The notes: generated by a model from the sequence alone, not told the origin. A DNA stretch of 17,223 nt from an uncultured Clostridia bacterium (GCA_945926705.1 CAMEMA010000007.1:1-17223), one strand, 5' to 3'; counted from the first letter of the stretch, positions 7,859 through 16,094 are shown. Numbers and translations: made by a program.

Positions 7859-7924
7859 AATCTCCCTCCTATACTTCCATAAAATAATACATCAAATTAA
7901 ATAAATTTTAAACCGGAGAAATCT

Positions 7925-9043
7925 ATGTATACTTTATTAAAAAAAGAAATGAATGCCCGATTAGGAGAATTTAAAACTCCTCACGGAACAATAAAATTAC
8001 CGGGTTTTATGAACGTTGCCACTTGCGGTGCCATAAAAGGCGGATTATCAGCAATAGACCTAAAAAACATAAAATGCCAGGTTGAACTATGTAACACATA
8101 CCATCTTCACTTAAGACCAGGGGATGAGATAGTAAAAGGTCAAGGAGGAATAAGAAATTTCACTTCGTGGGAAGGTCCAGTTTTGACCGACAGCGGAGGA
8201 TTTCAAGTTTTTTCTCTAGCAAAGCTACGCAATATAAAAGAAGAAGGAGTAGAATTTTTTTCGCATATTGACGGGCGTAAAATATTTATGGGACCAGAAG
8301 AAAGCATGCAAATCCAATCAAATTTGGCCTCAACAATTGCCATGGCTTTTGATGAGTGCATAGCTAATCCGGCAGAATACTCCTACACAAAAAATTCTTG
8401 TGAACGAACAGTACGTTGGCTGAAACGTTGTAAAAAAAAGATGGGTGAACTGAATTCACTCGAAAAAACCTTAAATAAAAATCAAATGCTTTTTGGTATT
8501 AATCAGGGCAGTACATATAAGGACATAAGAATTGAACACATGGAAAAAATTCGAGAACTTGATTTAAACGGCTACGCAATAGGTGGACTTGCTGTCGGTG
8601 AAACAGCTGAAGAAATGTATGAAATTATTGAAACTGTAGAACCATATATGCCTTCAGATAAACCACGATATTTAATGGGCGTCGGTACTCCTAGAAATAT
8701 TATAGAAGCAGTTGCCAGAGGAATAGATCTTATGGATTGTGTAATGCCAAGCAGAAATGCACGTCATGGAAAAATCTTTACTTGGAATGGTTCAATAAAT
8801 ATACTGAATGCACAATACGAAAAAGATTCTACGCCGTTGGATAGTAAATGTGATTGTCCAACATGCCGTAATCACTCAAAAGCCTATATTCGCCATCTTT
8901 TAAAAAGCAAAGAAATGCTGGGTATGCGATTAGCTGTAATGCATAATTTATATTTTTACAATAGCCTTATGGAAAAAATTCGTGAAACACTGGCAGAAAA
9001 AACTTTTACCGCCTTTTATAACAAATATAAAAATATTTTCTGA
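7925..9043 (+). CDS. tgt: tRNA-guanine transglycosylase
   Basis: Exchanges guanine 34 of GUN-anticodon tRNAs (Asp, Asn, His, Tyr) for preQ1, the entry step of tRNA queuosine formation; QueA (3456-4505) acts next. The 372-residue protein has LTDSGGFQVFSL with the catalytic-pocket D89, GGLAVGE (220-226), the nucleophile D271 in DLMDCVMPSRNARHG, and a complete zinc site CDCPTC...H (C309, C311, C314, H340). ATG at 7925 is preceded by GGAG at 7915-7918. It converges on sigK, leaving only 11 bases between stop codons. It is not in an operon with queA. Confidence 0.98.
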   Translation: MYTLLKKEMNARLGEFKTPHGTIKLPGFMNVATCGAIKGGLSAIDLKNIKCQVELCNTYHLHLRPGDEIVKGQGGIRNFTSWEGPVLTDSGGFQVFSLAKLRNIKEEGVEFFSHIDGRKIFMGPEESMQIQSNLASTIAMAFDECIANPAEYSYTKNSCERTVRWLKRCKKKMGELNSLEKTLNKNQMLFGINQGSTYKDIRIEHMEKIRELDLNGYAIGGLAVGETAEEMYEIIETVEPYMPSDKPRYLMGVGTPRNIIEAVARGIDLMDCVMPSRNARHGKIFTWNGSINILNAQYEKDSTPLDSKCDCPTCRNHSKAYIRHLLKSKEMLGMRLAVMHNLYFYNSLMEKIRETLAEKTFTAFYNKYKNIF

Positions 9044-9054
9044 ATTTAATTATA

Positions 9055-9735
9055 TTAAAATAAATTTTTTAAAATTCCTATTGCTTTTTTTTCAATTCTT
9101 GAAACATAAGAGCGAGAAATCCCAAGTTTTTGAGCTACAACTCTTTGAGGAAGCGGAGTATTCCCGTTAAGCCCGTACCTCAGGCACACTATCGTCTGTT
9201 CACGTTCGGTTAAGTGATTTTTTATGTACTTACCGAGCTTTTGTATATTTATTTTAGTATCTATTTCATCTACTACAGAATCATCCGTAGCAATTGTATC
9301 CATCAAAGTAAGAATATTCCCATTTTTGTCAGTTTCAATAGGTTCATCCATAGAAACATCAAGAGAGGATTTTTTGGAATTTCTAAAATACATAAGAATT
9401 TCATTTTCAATACATCTAGAGGCGTAACTTGAAAGCCTGATACCTTTTTCCGGTTTAAATGTGTTTACTGCTTTTATAAGACCTATTGTTCCTATGGAAA
9501 TAAGATCATCAGGGTCACTTTTATTGAAATAATATTTTTTTGTAATGTGTGCAACAAGGCGCAAATTGTGTTTTATCAATTTATCTTTTGCTTTTCTATC
9601 CCCTGAATTAAGCAAATTTATATATTTCTTTTCTTCTTTGGACGACAATGGTTTCGGAAAAGAATGTGCAGATACTACATGAAGAATTAAAAATGGTATT
9701 GATGATAGTATTTTTATAAATTCAAAAAACCACAA
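9055..9735 (-). CDS. sigK: RNA polymerase sporulation sigma factor, pro-sigma-K type
   Basis: Late mother-cell sigma factor of endospore formation. The 226-residue protein opens with a hydrophobic segment (about 3-22), then SFPKPLSSKEEKKYI (25-39), closely resembling the B. subtilis pro-SigK leader and the start of the mature protein. In B. subtilis that pro-sequence tethers the factor to membrane until SpoIVFB cleaves it. Region 2 is evident in DLISIGTIGLIKA (77-89) and SYASRCIENEILMYFR (103-118). Region 4.2 is a helix-turn-helix ending ISRSYVSRIEKKA (206-218). Start is TTG at 9735, with GAGGG at 9742-9746 six bases upstream. The gene is continuous here, not split by a skin-type element. It suggests the organism sporulates, or did until recently. 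Confidence 0.93.
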   Translation of the reverse strand: MWFFEFIKILSSIPFLILHVVSAHSFPKPLSSKEEKKYINLLNSGDRKAKDKLIKHNLRLVAHITKKYYFNKSDPDDLISIGTIGLIKAVNTFKPEKGIRLSSYASRCIENEILMYFRNSKKSSLDVSMDEPIETDKNGNILTLMDTIATDDSVVDEIDTKINIQKLGKYIKNHLTEREQTIVCLRYGLNGNTPLPQRVVAQKLGISRSYVSRIEKKAIGILKNLF

Positions 9736-9833
9736 TGTTATCCCTCTTTCACTAAAATTAATTTATAATACACAATTATGATGAGACTCTTTGTACTTAT
9801 CACAACCTTCACAAGCTGTAAGTGTCGAGCGTT

Positions 9834-9840
9834 ATGTATG
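9834..9840 (-). promoter_or_regulatory. Possible SigE/SigK-like -10 element upstream of sigK
   Basis: CATACAT on the minus strand, about 100 bases before the sigK start, resembles the -10 core (CATACA-x-T) of mother-cell sigma-E promoters, which control sigK in Bacillus. No good matching -35 box is visible in the A/T-rich sequence upstream, so this is only a candidate. Confidence 0.3.
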
Positions 9841-9922
9841 ATATATTTTTATTTAAATAAAATAAATAATGAAATATTCACAATATATTAATCGAATTAA
9901 ATTGGTTTTTAAAATTTTTATA

Positions 9923-9951
9923 TTGATTTTAACATAATACAATGTTATAAT
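9923..9951 (+). promoter_or_regulatory. Sigma-A-type promoter of the M16 peptidase gene
   Basis: TTGATT (9923-9928) and a perfect TATAAT (9946-9951) are separated by 17 bases, giving a short leader of about 33 bases that holds AAGGAAGAG before the ATG at 9991. Confidence 0.75.
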
Positions 9952-9990
9952 TAACTTATATTTAATTATATATACATAAGGAAGAGTTAA

Positions 9991-12939
9991 ATGAAAGTAT
10001 TATTTTCAAAGAGAAAATCTTTAACAATTATTTTAACTGTTTTAATTATTGTTTCTTCCGTTAATATTCCGTGTATATCAGCTTTAAAAGAATTAAAAAC
10101 ATCTGAAACTTCATGTAAATTAAATTCAAATATATATGGTTTTTCACTAAAAAAAGACTTATACATAAACAGGCATAATATACTAGCTTATCAGCATGAC
10201 AAATCCGGAGCTTGGTTAATAATAGAAAAAAATAATAATTTAAATAAAAAATTTGAAATAAACGTACGAACTCCTCCCGAAAATGATAAAGGAATAAACC
10301 ATATAATCGAACATTGCATATTAAATGGAAGCAAAGAATATCCATGTAAAAGTATGATATGGGAATTGTCAAAAATTGCCCACGCCAACTTCATGAACGG
10401 AATGACCTATCCGTGTTACACATCTTTTCCTGTATCGAGCACTGATGAAGATGAATTGGAATCCTTGGCAAAAATATATTCAAGCGGTGTATTTCATCCA
10501 TCATTTTTAAGTGATGAAAAAATATTTAAAAAAGAAGGAATAAGATTTGAACTCGATGAAAAAGAACATCTTATTCCTAACGGTACTGTGTTTAATGAAA
10601 TGCAAAAAGGCTTACAAGGGAATATAATAAGCCAATTAATAAAAAATATATTTCCCGATACTCAAGGAAAAAATTTTTCAGGGGGAGTACCTGAAAAAAT
10701 TATAGATTTAACTTATGATGAAATATGTCAAACTTATAAAAAATACTATCATCCTGCAAATATGGTAATTTATATGAGCGGAAACATAAATTATGAAAAG
10801 TTTATGCATTGGATAGACAGGGATTATCTGCAAGAATATGACAAAAAAGATTTTAAGGGTGTGAAATATTTAAATCAAGATTCCAAAAAAGTTTCTAAAT
10901 TAAATTTAGAAAAATATTATAATCCAGAAAAAAATAAAAAAACTAAAGTAGCTTACATTACACATATTTTAGACTGGGAAACATATAAAAAAAACAAAGA
11001 ATCCCTAGATATTATTTGTTCTGTGCTTAATAATCCTAACTCTGCTCAAAGCAATTTTATTAAGAAAAAGGGATATATAGTAAACGCATCATGTAACGAG
11101 GTTTTTTACGACCCTTTATTAGAGATATCATTAAGTTTTGAAGATGCTGAATGTATAACACCTGACAAAATAGATAATGTACTTACAGAAACTTTTGAAA
11201 AATACCCTATAACGCAATCTGAAATTGATGCAAATAAAAACAGTCAAAAATTTGATAATAAACTTTCGTTTATTTCAAGAATATACGATAAAAATTTGAA
11301 TTCTAAATGTTTTATAAACTCATTTATAAGATTCAACGACCCTTGCTCAGATAAGTATTTTTTAATAAAAAAATCTAAAAAATCAATTATGGAAGTCGTG
11401 AACGATATATTTTTAAAAAAAGATTATATTACAACAATTTTTGAACCTTCAACTGATATATCGTTGAATAATTCGAGTAAAATTAAAGAAAAAATTAAGT
11501 CTCTTAACCCACGTAAAAAAATTTTAACTAAAAATTATAAAGAACAGAAAAAATGGGCTGAATCTCCAAACAAGCCTAACGATTTAAAAAAAATAGAAAA
11601 AATGTTTAAAAAATTTTCTGATATAAATACTCATGTACTCAGCTGCCCTCTTGATATCCAAAAATTGGAAAATAAAAATTACTATTATTCCAATCAAAAT
11701 ATCGGCGATTTCATATCATATAAATTTATATTTAAGGTAGACAAAATTTCTGATGAGGAAAAAAAATACATAGATTTGTTAATATATTCTATAAATTCAA
11801 ATGATACGAAAAATTATTCCCGTGAAGAAATTAAATGCAAAGAATCAGGTATTTTAAGAAAAAATATTTCGGTATTTATATCAAATAAAAACGGTAAAAA
11901 GCAGTTATATGCTGTAGTAGATGTTAAGTGCAGAAAAAGAGATTCAAAAAAAGCATTGGCTTTGATAAACGAACAAATAAATAATATAAAATTTGATAAA
12001 AACAATTTATTTAATTTTGTAAAAAATTTAATTTCTTACTATGATAGTCTCACTCCCGCAATATCGAATTTTTTAGATATAAGTTCTACATTTAATAGAA
12101 AATGTATCCAAAAGAATAGTGATTTATATAAATTTTATAAAGAAATTATTTACAATTCTAGAAATGAAGATTATATAGAAAAATTGTATAAAAAACTAAA
12201 GGATATCAAAGATAAGATAATAAATACTAACTCTATAGAAGGTATAGGAGTAACTTCATCCATAGAAAATAAAGAATTTTCAATAAATAGTGCTAAAAAA
12301 TTTATAAATTCCATTAATGCTCAACTTAAATATAAAACCCAAAATATAACCTTTATAGAAACCCCAGATAAAAATATAGCTTTCATTGACCCTTCACAAA
12401 CAAATAATTATATTTTTGCATTAATAGAATCTGATAAACTAAGTAAAGACCCTACTTTTGATGTGACTTGCAAAGTCTTAACTTCTTCATTTTTAATACA
12501 AGAAATAAGAGAGAAAAGCGGTGCTTATGGAGCATTCATCTCAAAAATACCTGGTAGCAACAGAATATTAATAAGCTCTCAAAACGACCCCAATTTAAGA
12601 AGCACATTGAAAGTATTCAAAAATATTCCTAATTTTATCAAAAAAAATGAATTTGATTCTAAAAAAATAGAAAATATTTCAAAAAGTTTATTAGGAAAGT
12701 TATTTATTAAAGATAAGATAAGTTTAGCTGAAGGTCAAATAAAATCAGCCGTTTGTAAACAAAAAGACAGATGTAAATCTATAAATAATTCTATAGAAAA
12801 GATAAAAAAAATATCCTCTAATCAAATCAAAGAGCATGGAAAATTATTAGAAGAAGCTATAAAAAATATGAAAATCTATGTTATTTCAGGGGAAATAAAT
12901 GATGTTGATAAAAAATTGTTTGATAAGATTGTAAAATAA
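9991..12939 (+). CDS. Secreted M16C-type zinc metallopeptidase (presequence protease/insulinase family)
   Basis: A 982-residue protein of the clamshell M16C family, whose members degrade peptides inside a closed chamber. The inverted zinc motif is HIIEH, with H104 and H108 as ligands and E107 as base. The third ligand is E203 in VFNEMQKG, 96 residues after E107, as in plant PreP. NGMTYPCYTSFP (136-147) and YKKYYHPANMVIYMSGN are also typical of PreP-like proteins. The C-terminal half keeps the R...Y pair (R840 and Y846 in IREKSGAYG), so both halves look functional. Residues 4-31 form an n-region with K/R, a long hydrophobic core and a possible CISA cleavage site, suggesting Sec export; most PreP-like bacterial relatives I recall lack this. 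The protein is very rich in Lys, Asn and Ile. It has its own promoter, an AAGGAAGAG ribosome binding site (9978-9986) and a strong terminator. Its substrate is unknown. Confidence 0.88.
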   Translation: MKVLFSKRKSLTIILTVLIIVSSVNIPCISALKELKTSETSCKLNSNIYGFSLKKDLYINRHNILAYQHDKSGAWLIIEKNNNLNKKFEINVRTPPENDKGINHIIEHCILNGSKEYPCKSMIWELSKIAHANFMNGMTYPCYTSFPVSSTDEDELESLAKIYSSGVFHPSFLSDEKIFKKEGIRFELDEKEHLIPNGTVFNEMQKGLQGNIISQLIKNIFPDTQGKNFSGGVPEKIIDLTYDEICQTYKKYYHPANMVIYMSGNINYEKFMHWIDRDYLQEYDKKDFKGVKYLNQDSKKVSKLNLEKYYNPEKNKKTKVAYITHILDWETYKKNKESLDIICSVLNNPNSAQSNFIKKKGYIVNASCNEVFYDPLLEISLSFEDAECITPDKIDNVLTETFEKYPITQSEIDANKNSQKFDNKLSFISRIYDKNLNSKCFINSFIRFNDPCSDKYFLIKKSKKSIMEVVNDIFLKKDYITTIFEPSTDISLNNSSKIKEKIKSLNPRKKILTKNYKEQKKWAESPNKPNDLKKIEKMFKKFSDINTHVLSCPLDIQKLENKNYYYSNQNIGDFISYKFIFKVDKISDEEKKYIDLLIYSINSNDTKNYSREEIKCKESGILRKNISVFISNKNGKKQLYAVVDVKCRKRDSKKALALINEQINNIKFDKNNLFNFVKNLISYYDSLTPAISNFLDISSTFNRKCIQKNSDLYKFYKEIIYNSRNEDYIEKLYKKLKDIKDKIINTNSIEGIGVTSSIENKEFSINSAKKFINSINAQLKYKTQNITFIETPDKNIAFIDPSQTNNYIFALIESDKLSKDPTFDVTCKVLTSSFLIQEIREKSGAYGAFISKIPGSNRILISSQNDPNLRSTLKVFKNIPNFIKKNEFDSKKIENISKSLLGKLFIKDKISLAEGQIKSAVCKQKDRCKSINNSIEKIKKISSNQIKEHGKLLEEAIKNMKIYVISGEINDVDKKLFDKIVK

Positions 12940-12948
12940 CGAAAAATG

Positions 12949-12980
12949 CCTCAGAAAACTCATGGTTCTGAGGTTTTTTT
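12949..12980 (+). terminator. Strong intrinsic terminator of the M16 gene, overlapping the TetR gene end
   Basis: CCTCAGAA (12949-12956) and TTCTGAGG (12966-12973) form a perfect 8-bp stem with a 9-base loop, followed by seven T (12974-12980). On the opposite strand the same stem is followed by CATTTTTCG, so it may work in both directions. The TetR gene stop codon lies at 12960-12962, inside the loop. Confidence 0.9.
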
Positions 12981-13568
12981 ATTATTACTTGTCAATATTT
13001 CGGAGCTCAATATCTTTTTGAGTATTTCTCTTATCTCTTTTCTAACGGTTTCAACCGAACACTTTTCTTTATGGCTTTCGTTTATAAATCCCCATAAACC
13101 ATAACAAAGAAATCCTGATATTTTTTTTATACTATACTTAGGTCTTAAAAAATCGCTGCGTTTCATAGTGTGTATTTCAAGATATTCAAGTATGTATTTA
13201 TAAAATGAAAAATTTAAATATGGATTTTCTCTTGTAGAAGTGTGAGAAAAAAAATTAATATTTTTATAATAAATATTTAAGATACAATCCAAAAAATTAC
13301 AATAACTCATTATGGAATCTTTAGATGGATTATTATCTTTTTGAAGCTTTTGATATTCATCTTGTGCCATTTTTATCATATCTCGTGAAATGTCGTCTAT
13401 GAGTTCATATTTATCAGAATAGTGTGCGTAAAATGTAACACGACTTGTATTTGAAGTATCACATAATTCTTTAACTGTAACTTGCTCAAACGGTTTCGAT
13501 GACAACATTTTTATAAAAGTATCTTTTAAGTTTTTTTTAGTTTTCAGCACCCTTTTATCTTCTTTCAA
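12960..13568 (-). CDS. TetR/AcrR-family transcriptional regulator
   Basis: A 202-residue one-component regulator. Residues about 8-55 form the TetR DNA-binding domain, with a helix-turn-helix PFEQVTVKELCDTSNTSRVTFYAHY-like segment (26-50) and the typical F-Y-x-H-Y-x-x-K ending. The rest is helical and probably binds a ligand; its type resembles the DhaS/TetR_C_7-like C-terminal group, though that is uncertain. Start is TTG at 13568, with AAGGAAG (about 13579-13585) ten bases upstream; the next Met (residue 21) would remove part of the DNA-binding domain. It is divergent from the DegV gene, and two inverted copies of ACTTATACA flank the shared intergenic region as possible operators. Its last codons form part of the bidirectional terminator. 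Confidence 0.87.
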   Translation of the reverse strand: MKEDKRVLKTKKNLKDTFIKMLSSKPFEQVTVKELCDTSNTSRVTFYAHYSDKYELIDDISRDMIKMAQDEYQKLQKDNNPSKDSIMSYCNFLDCILNIYYKNINFFSHTSTRENPYLNFSFYKYILEYLEIHTMKRSDFLRPKYSIKKISGFLCYGLWGFINESHKEKCSVETVRKEIREILKKILSSEILTSNNKKTSEP

Positions 13569-13569
13569 T

Positions 13570-13671
13570 ACTTATACACTTCCTTAAATATGTATAATTA
13601 AATTACACTAATTAAAATATGTACTTCTATTAAATGTTAATATACTTTATAATTATAACACTTGTATAAGT
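13570..13671. promoter_or_regulatory. Inverted 9-mer pair in the TetR-DegV intergenic region (candidate operators)
   Basis: ACTTATACA at 13570-13578 and its reverse complement TGTATAAGT at 13663-13671 occupy the two ends of the divergent intergenic region. The second copy is itself part of a near-palindrome, ACTTGTATAAGT (13660-13671). One copy lies between the TetR ribosome binding site and start, the other 32 bases before the DegV ATG. Binding by the TetR protein is inference. Confidence 0.35.
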
Positions 13672-13703
13672 AAAAATCATATAAAATCAGGAGATGCTGT
13701 TGT

Positions 13704-14586
13704 ATGAGTAAATATATTTTAAGTTGCTGTTCAACATTTGACCTTTCAAAAGAGCATTTTGAAAAAAGAAATATTAATTTTTCATTATTCCATAAATGGT
13801 AAGCAATACGACGATGACTTAGGACAAACAATTTCCATTAAAGACTTTTATAAAATAATCGAAAATAAAAACGTTGATTTAAAAACTTCGCAGGTAAATT
13901 CCAATGAATTTATATCATACTTTACTCCATTTCTGGAGCAAGGTATGGATATTTTACATCTATGCCTATCTTCAGGAATCTCAGGAGTTTATAATTCCGC
14001 TATAATTGCAAAAAAAGAACTAGAAAAAACTTTTCCGGATAGAAAAATTTATATAGTAGACACTCTAGGTGGATCTTCAGGAGCCGGATTAATAGCCGAT
14101 ACTCTTGCAGATATGAGAGACCAAGGAAAAGACATAGATGAACTGTATAGCTGGGTAGAAAAAAATAAATTAAAAATGCACCATTGGTTTTGTTCAAGTG
14201 ATTTGACCTTTTATATAAGAGGAGGAAGAATTTCCAAAGCTGCAGGATTAATAGGAAGTATGTTGAAAATTTGCCCTATAATGAATGTTAACTGTAAAGG
14301 AAAGCTTACTCAAAGATTGAAAGTTCGTACACTAGATAAAGCTTTATCGGAAATGGTTTCAAAAATGGAAAAACATGCACAAGATGGGTTAAATTATTCC
14401 GGAAAATGTTATATATCACAATCAGCATGCTATAATGATGCAAAAAAATTGGCAGATAAAATAGAAGAAACTTTTAAAAATTTAAATGGAAGCGTTCTTA
14501 TTAACGACATAGGAACTACTATTGGAAGTCATTCCGGTCCGGGAACCATAGCATTATTTTTTTGGGGGGATGAACGAGGAGAATGA
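13704..14586 (+). pseudogene. DegV-family protein, frameshifted near the 5' end
   Basis: DegV/FakB proteins bind a fatty acid and present it to a FakA-type kinase. The true start is ATG at 13704, with AGGAG at 13689-13693. It encodes MSKYILSCCSTFDLSKEHF and onward, but this frame stops at TAA 13800-13802 after 32 residues. The rest of the protein continues in the next frame through FHYSINGKQYDDDLGQ to the TGA at 14584-14586. Downstream family motifs are intact: TSQVN, LSSGISGVYNSA, VDTLGGSSGAG, DLTFYIRGGRISK and the C-terminal HSGPGTIALFFWG. The break is explained by loss of one copy of CATTATTC: a second copy next to 13783-13790 restores one frame and gives SLFHYSINGKQY, matching my recollection of family spacing. 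It could be a real mutation, a length-variable repeat or an assembly collapse. No FakA gene is in the window. Confidence 0.82.
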
Positions 14587-14680
14587 CAACAATCGCAAAC
14601 AATTAAAAGTATTTACCTATATATCTAATTTCTTTCATATTCTAAATGCAAATTAATCTGTTACACAAAATTTTTCGCAT

Positions 14681-14716
14681 AAAAAATCATCTTCCCCATA
14701 TTAAAGGGGTAGATGA
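14681..14716 (-). terminator. Intrinsic terminator after the rsmH-ftsL pair
   Basis: On the minus strand TCATCT-A-CCCC (14706-14716) pairs with GGGG-A-AGATGA (14687-14697) around an 8-base AT loop, followed directly by TTTTTT (14681-14686). In the plus direction TAAACTTTTT follows the stem, so it may also stop transcription from the DegV side, less efficiently. Confidence 0.85.
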
Positions 14717-14746
14717 TAAACTTTTTACTTTATATTATAAAACAAT

Positions 14747-15136
14747 TTAACTTATTTTTGCTACGTCACCTTTATGTACTTTAACTACTTCTATTGAATC
14801 ATTTTTTAAAAAGCCGGACGTCTCTGAATTTTCGCAAATTTCTTTTAATTTCATTTCCAATCCTGTATTTGCACTTTTACACTCTTCTAACTGTTTGGAT
14901 GCTTTGGAATATTTGTCGGTAACTTCGGTAAGTTTAGCTTGTCCCATAATAAATCCCGATATTCCTAATGAAACCACCAAAAAAGAAGAAAACAAACCGG
15001 TTAAAATAGCCTTTTGATTTTTAAGATTCTCTTTTCTTCTTGAACTTTTCCCAGGAAGCTCTAAAATTTTTTCTTTTTTAACTATATTCTTTTTTTCTAA
15101 AGTTCCAAAATCATATGCTGCATTTCTGTTGTACAT
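14747..15136 (-). CDS. FtsL-like cell-division protein (short bitopic coiled-coil membrane protein)
   Basis: A 129-residue protein with a basic cytoplasmic N-terminal region (K/R-rich, about 15-42), one transmembrane helix (about 43-65) and a coiled-coil-like segment (about 68-101) ending in a short hydrophilic tail. Topology, size and position directly after rsmH match FtsL, which links FtsB/DivIC and the septal synthase in the divisome. FtsL sequences diverge strongly, so the name rests mainly on context. ATG at 15136 is preceded by GAGAGGG (15146-15152) at 9 bases. The gap to rsmH is 25 bases, so the two are probably cotranscribed. The usual next gene (ftsI/spoVD) is absent: a terminator and a convergent DegV gene follow. 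Confidence 0.65.
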   Translation of the reverse strand: MYNRNAAYDFGTLEKKNIVKKEKILELPGKSSRRKENLKNQKAILTGLFSSFLVVSLGISGFIMGQAKLTEVTDKYSKASKQLEECKSANTGLEMKLKEICENSETSGFLKNDSIEVVKVHKGDVAKIS

Positions 15137-15161
15137 TTAAACTAACCCTCTCAACAAACAT

Positions 15162-16094
15162 CTACGCCATCTTTTCACAAACCCTTAGCTTGGCGCTGCG
15201 ACTTCTAGAATTAAATTCTATTTCTTCTTCTGAAGGTTTTATAGCTTTTTTATGAATAATTCTAACTTTAGGATTATTTCCACAGACACACACCGGAAAA
15301 TCTGATGGACAAATGCAACCTCTTGCCCACTCATTCATTTTAAATTTAACAATTCTGTCTTCAAGCGAATGAAAAGTTATTACAACTAATCTTCCACCTG
15401 CACGCAAAATTTTTAAAGCTCCGTCTAAACCATATTCAAGACTTTCAAGTTCCCTATTGACATAAATCCTTATTGCTTGAAAAGTTCTTTTGGCAGGATG
15501 CGAACCTTCTCTTTTAGCATAACAAGGAATAGAATTTTTAACTATTTCAGCTAACTCTAAAGTTGTTTTAATAGGTCTTCGTTCTCTACTTTTAATAATA
15601 TTTGAAGCTATATTTGAATAAAACTTCTCCTCGCCATAAGTGCGTATTATATGTTTTAATTGGTTATAATACATACCATTTCCCCCTTCCAATGCAGATT
15701 TTCCGTCCTTACTTATCCGCATATCTAAAGGAGCGTCTTTTTTATAAGAAAAACCACGTTCGGCCGCATCTAACTGATAAGAAGAAACCCCTAAATCAAA
15801 TACAACCCCATCTACACTATTAAATCCACAATTATGTACAATGCTTATTATATTTGAAAAGTTATTATTAACAACCATTACATTTTCATAATTTTTTAAC
15901 CTATCTTTACACACTAAAACAGCATCAGGATCTTGGTCAATACATATAAGCTTTCCGTTTTTTGAAATGCGCGACACTATTTCTAAAGAAAGCCCTGCAC
16001 CACCCGCAGTACCATCAACATAAATTCCGTCATTAATAATATTTAAGTACTCTAAAGTTTCTCTTAACAAAACTGTTTTATGATTAAATTCCAA
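15162..16094 (-). CDS. rsmH: 16S rRNA (cytosine(1402)-N4)-methyltransferase
   Basis: RsmH (MraW) methylates N4 of C1402 in the 16S rRNA decoding centre using S-adenosylmethionine. The 310-residue protein shows MEFNHKTVLL at the start, the SAM-binding DGTAGGAGLS (27-36), FDLGVSS (99-105), KRTFQAIRI, TFHSLEDRIVK and a C-terminal SRSRSAKLR. A Cys-rich GCICPSDFPVCVCG segment is typical of Clostridial RsmH. The start is taken as TTG at 16094, since AAGG (16104-16107) lies 9 bases upstream. A TTG at 16103 would add three residues but abuts the AAGG. The stop codon is TAG. It heads a pair with the FtsL-like gene and has no mraZ upstream. Confidence 0.96.
   Translation of the reverse strand: MEFNHKTVLLRETLEYLNIINDGIYVDGTAGGAGLSLEIVSRISKNGKLICIDQDPDAVLVCKDRLKNYENVMVVNNNFSNIISIVHNCGFNSVDGVVFDLGVSSYQLDAAERGFSYKKDAPLDMRISKDGKSALEGGNGMYYNQLKHIIRTYGEEKFYSNIASNIIKSRERRPIKTTLELAEIVKNSIPCYAKREGSHPAKRTFQAIRIYVNRELESLEYGLDGALKILRAGGRLVVITFHSLEDRIVKFKMNEWARGCICPSDFPVCVCGNNPKVRIIHKKAIKPSEEEIEFNSRSRSAKLRVCEKMA

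Noticed and set aside
9778..9890. Possible small plus-strand ORF beginning MMRLFVLITT between sigK and the M16 gene
   Set aside because: No ribosome binding site, no recognisable family, and it overlaps the sigK upstream region; not distinguishable from chance.
10061..10372. Minus-strand frames of up to about 100 codons opposite the 5' part of the M16 gene
   Set aside because: Hydrophobic low-complexity sequence from reading A/T-rich coding DNA backwards; no ribosome binding site.
13783..13802. Programmed +1 frameshifting as the explanation for the DegV break
   Set aside because: No known slippery +1 context or stimulatory structure was seen, and a shift at the T run would give a product shorter than the spacing I recall; loss of a repeat unit explains the sequence better.
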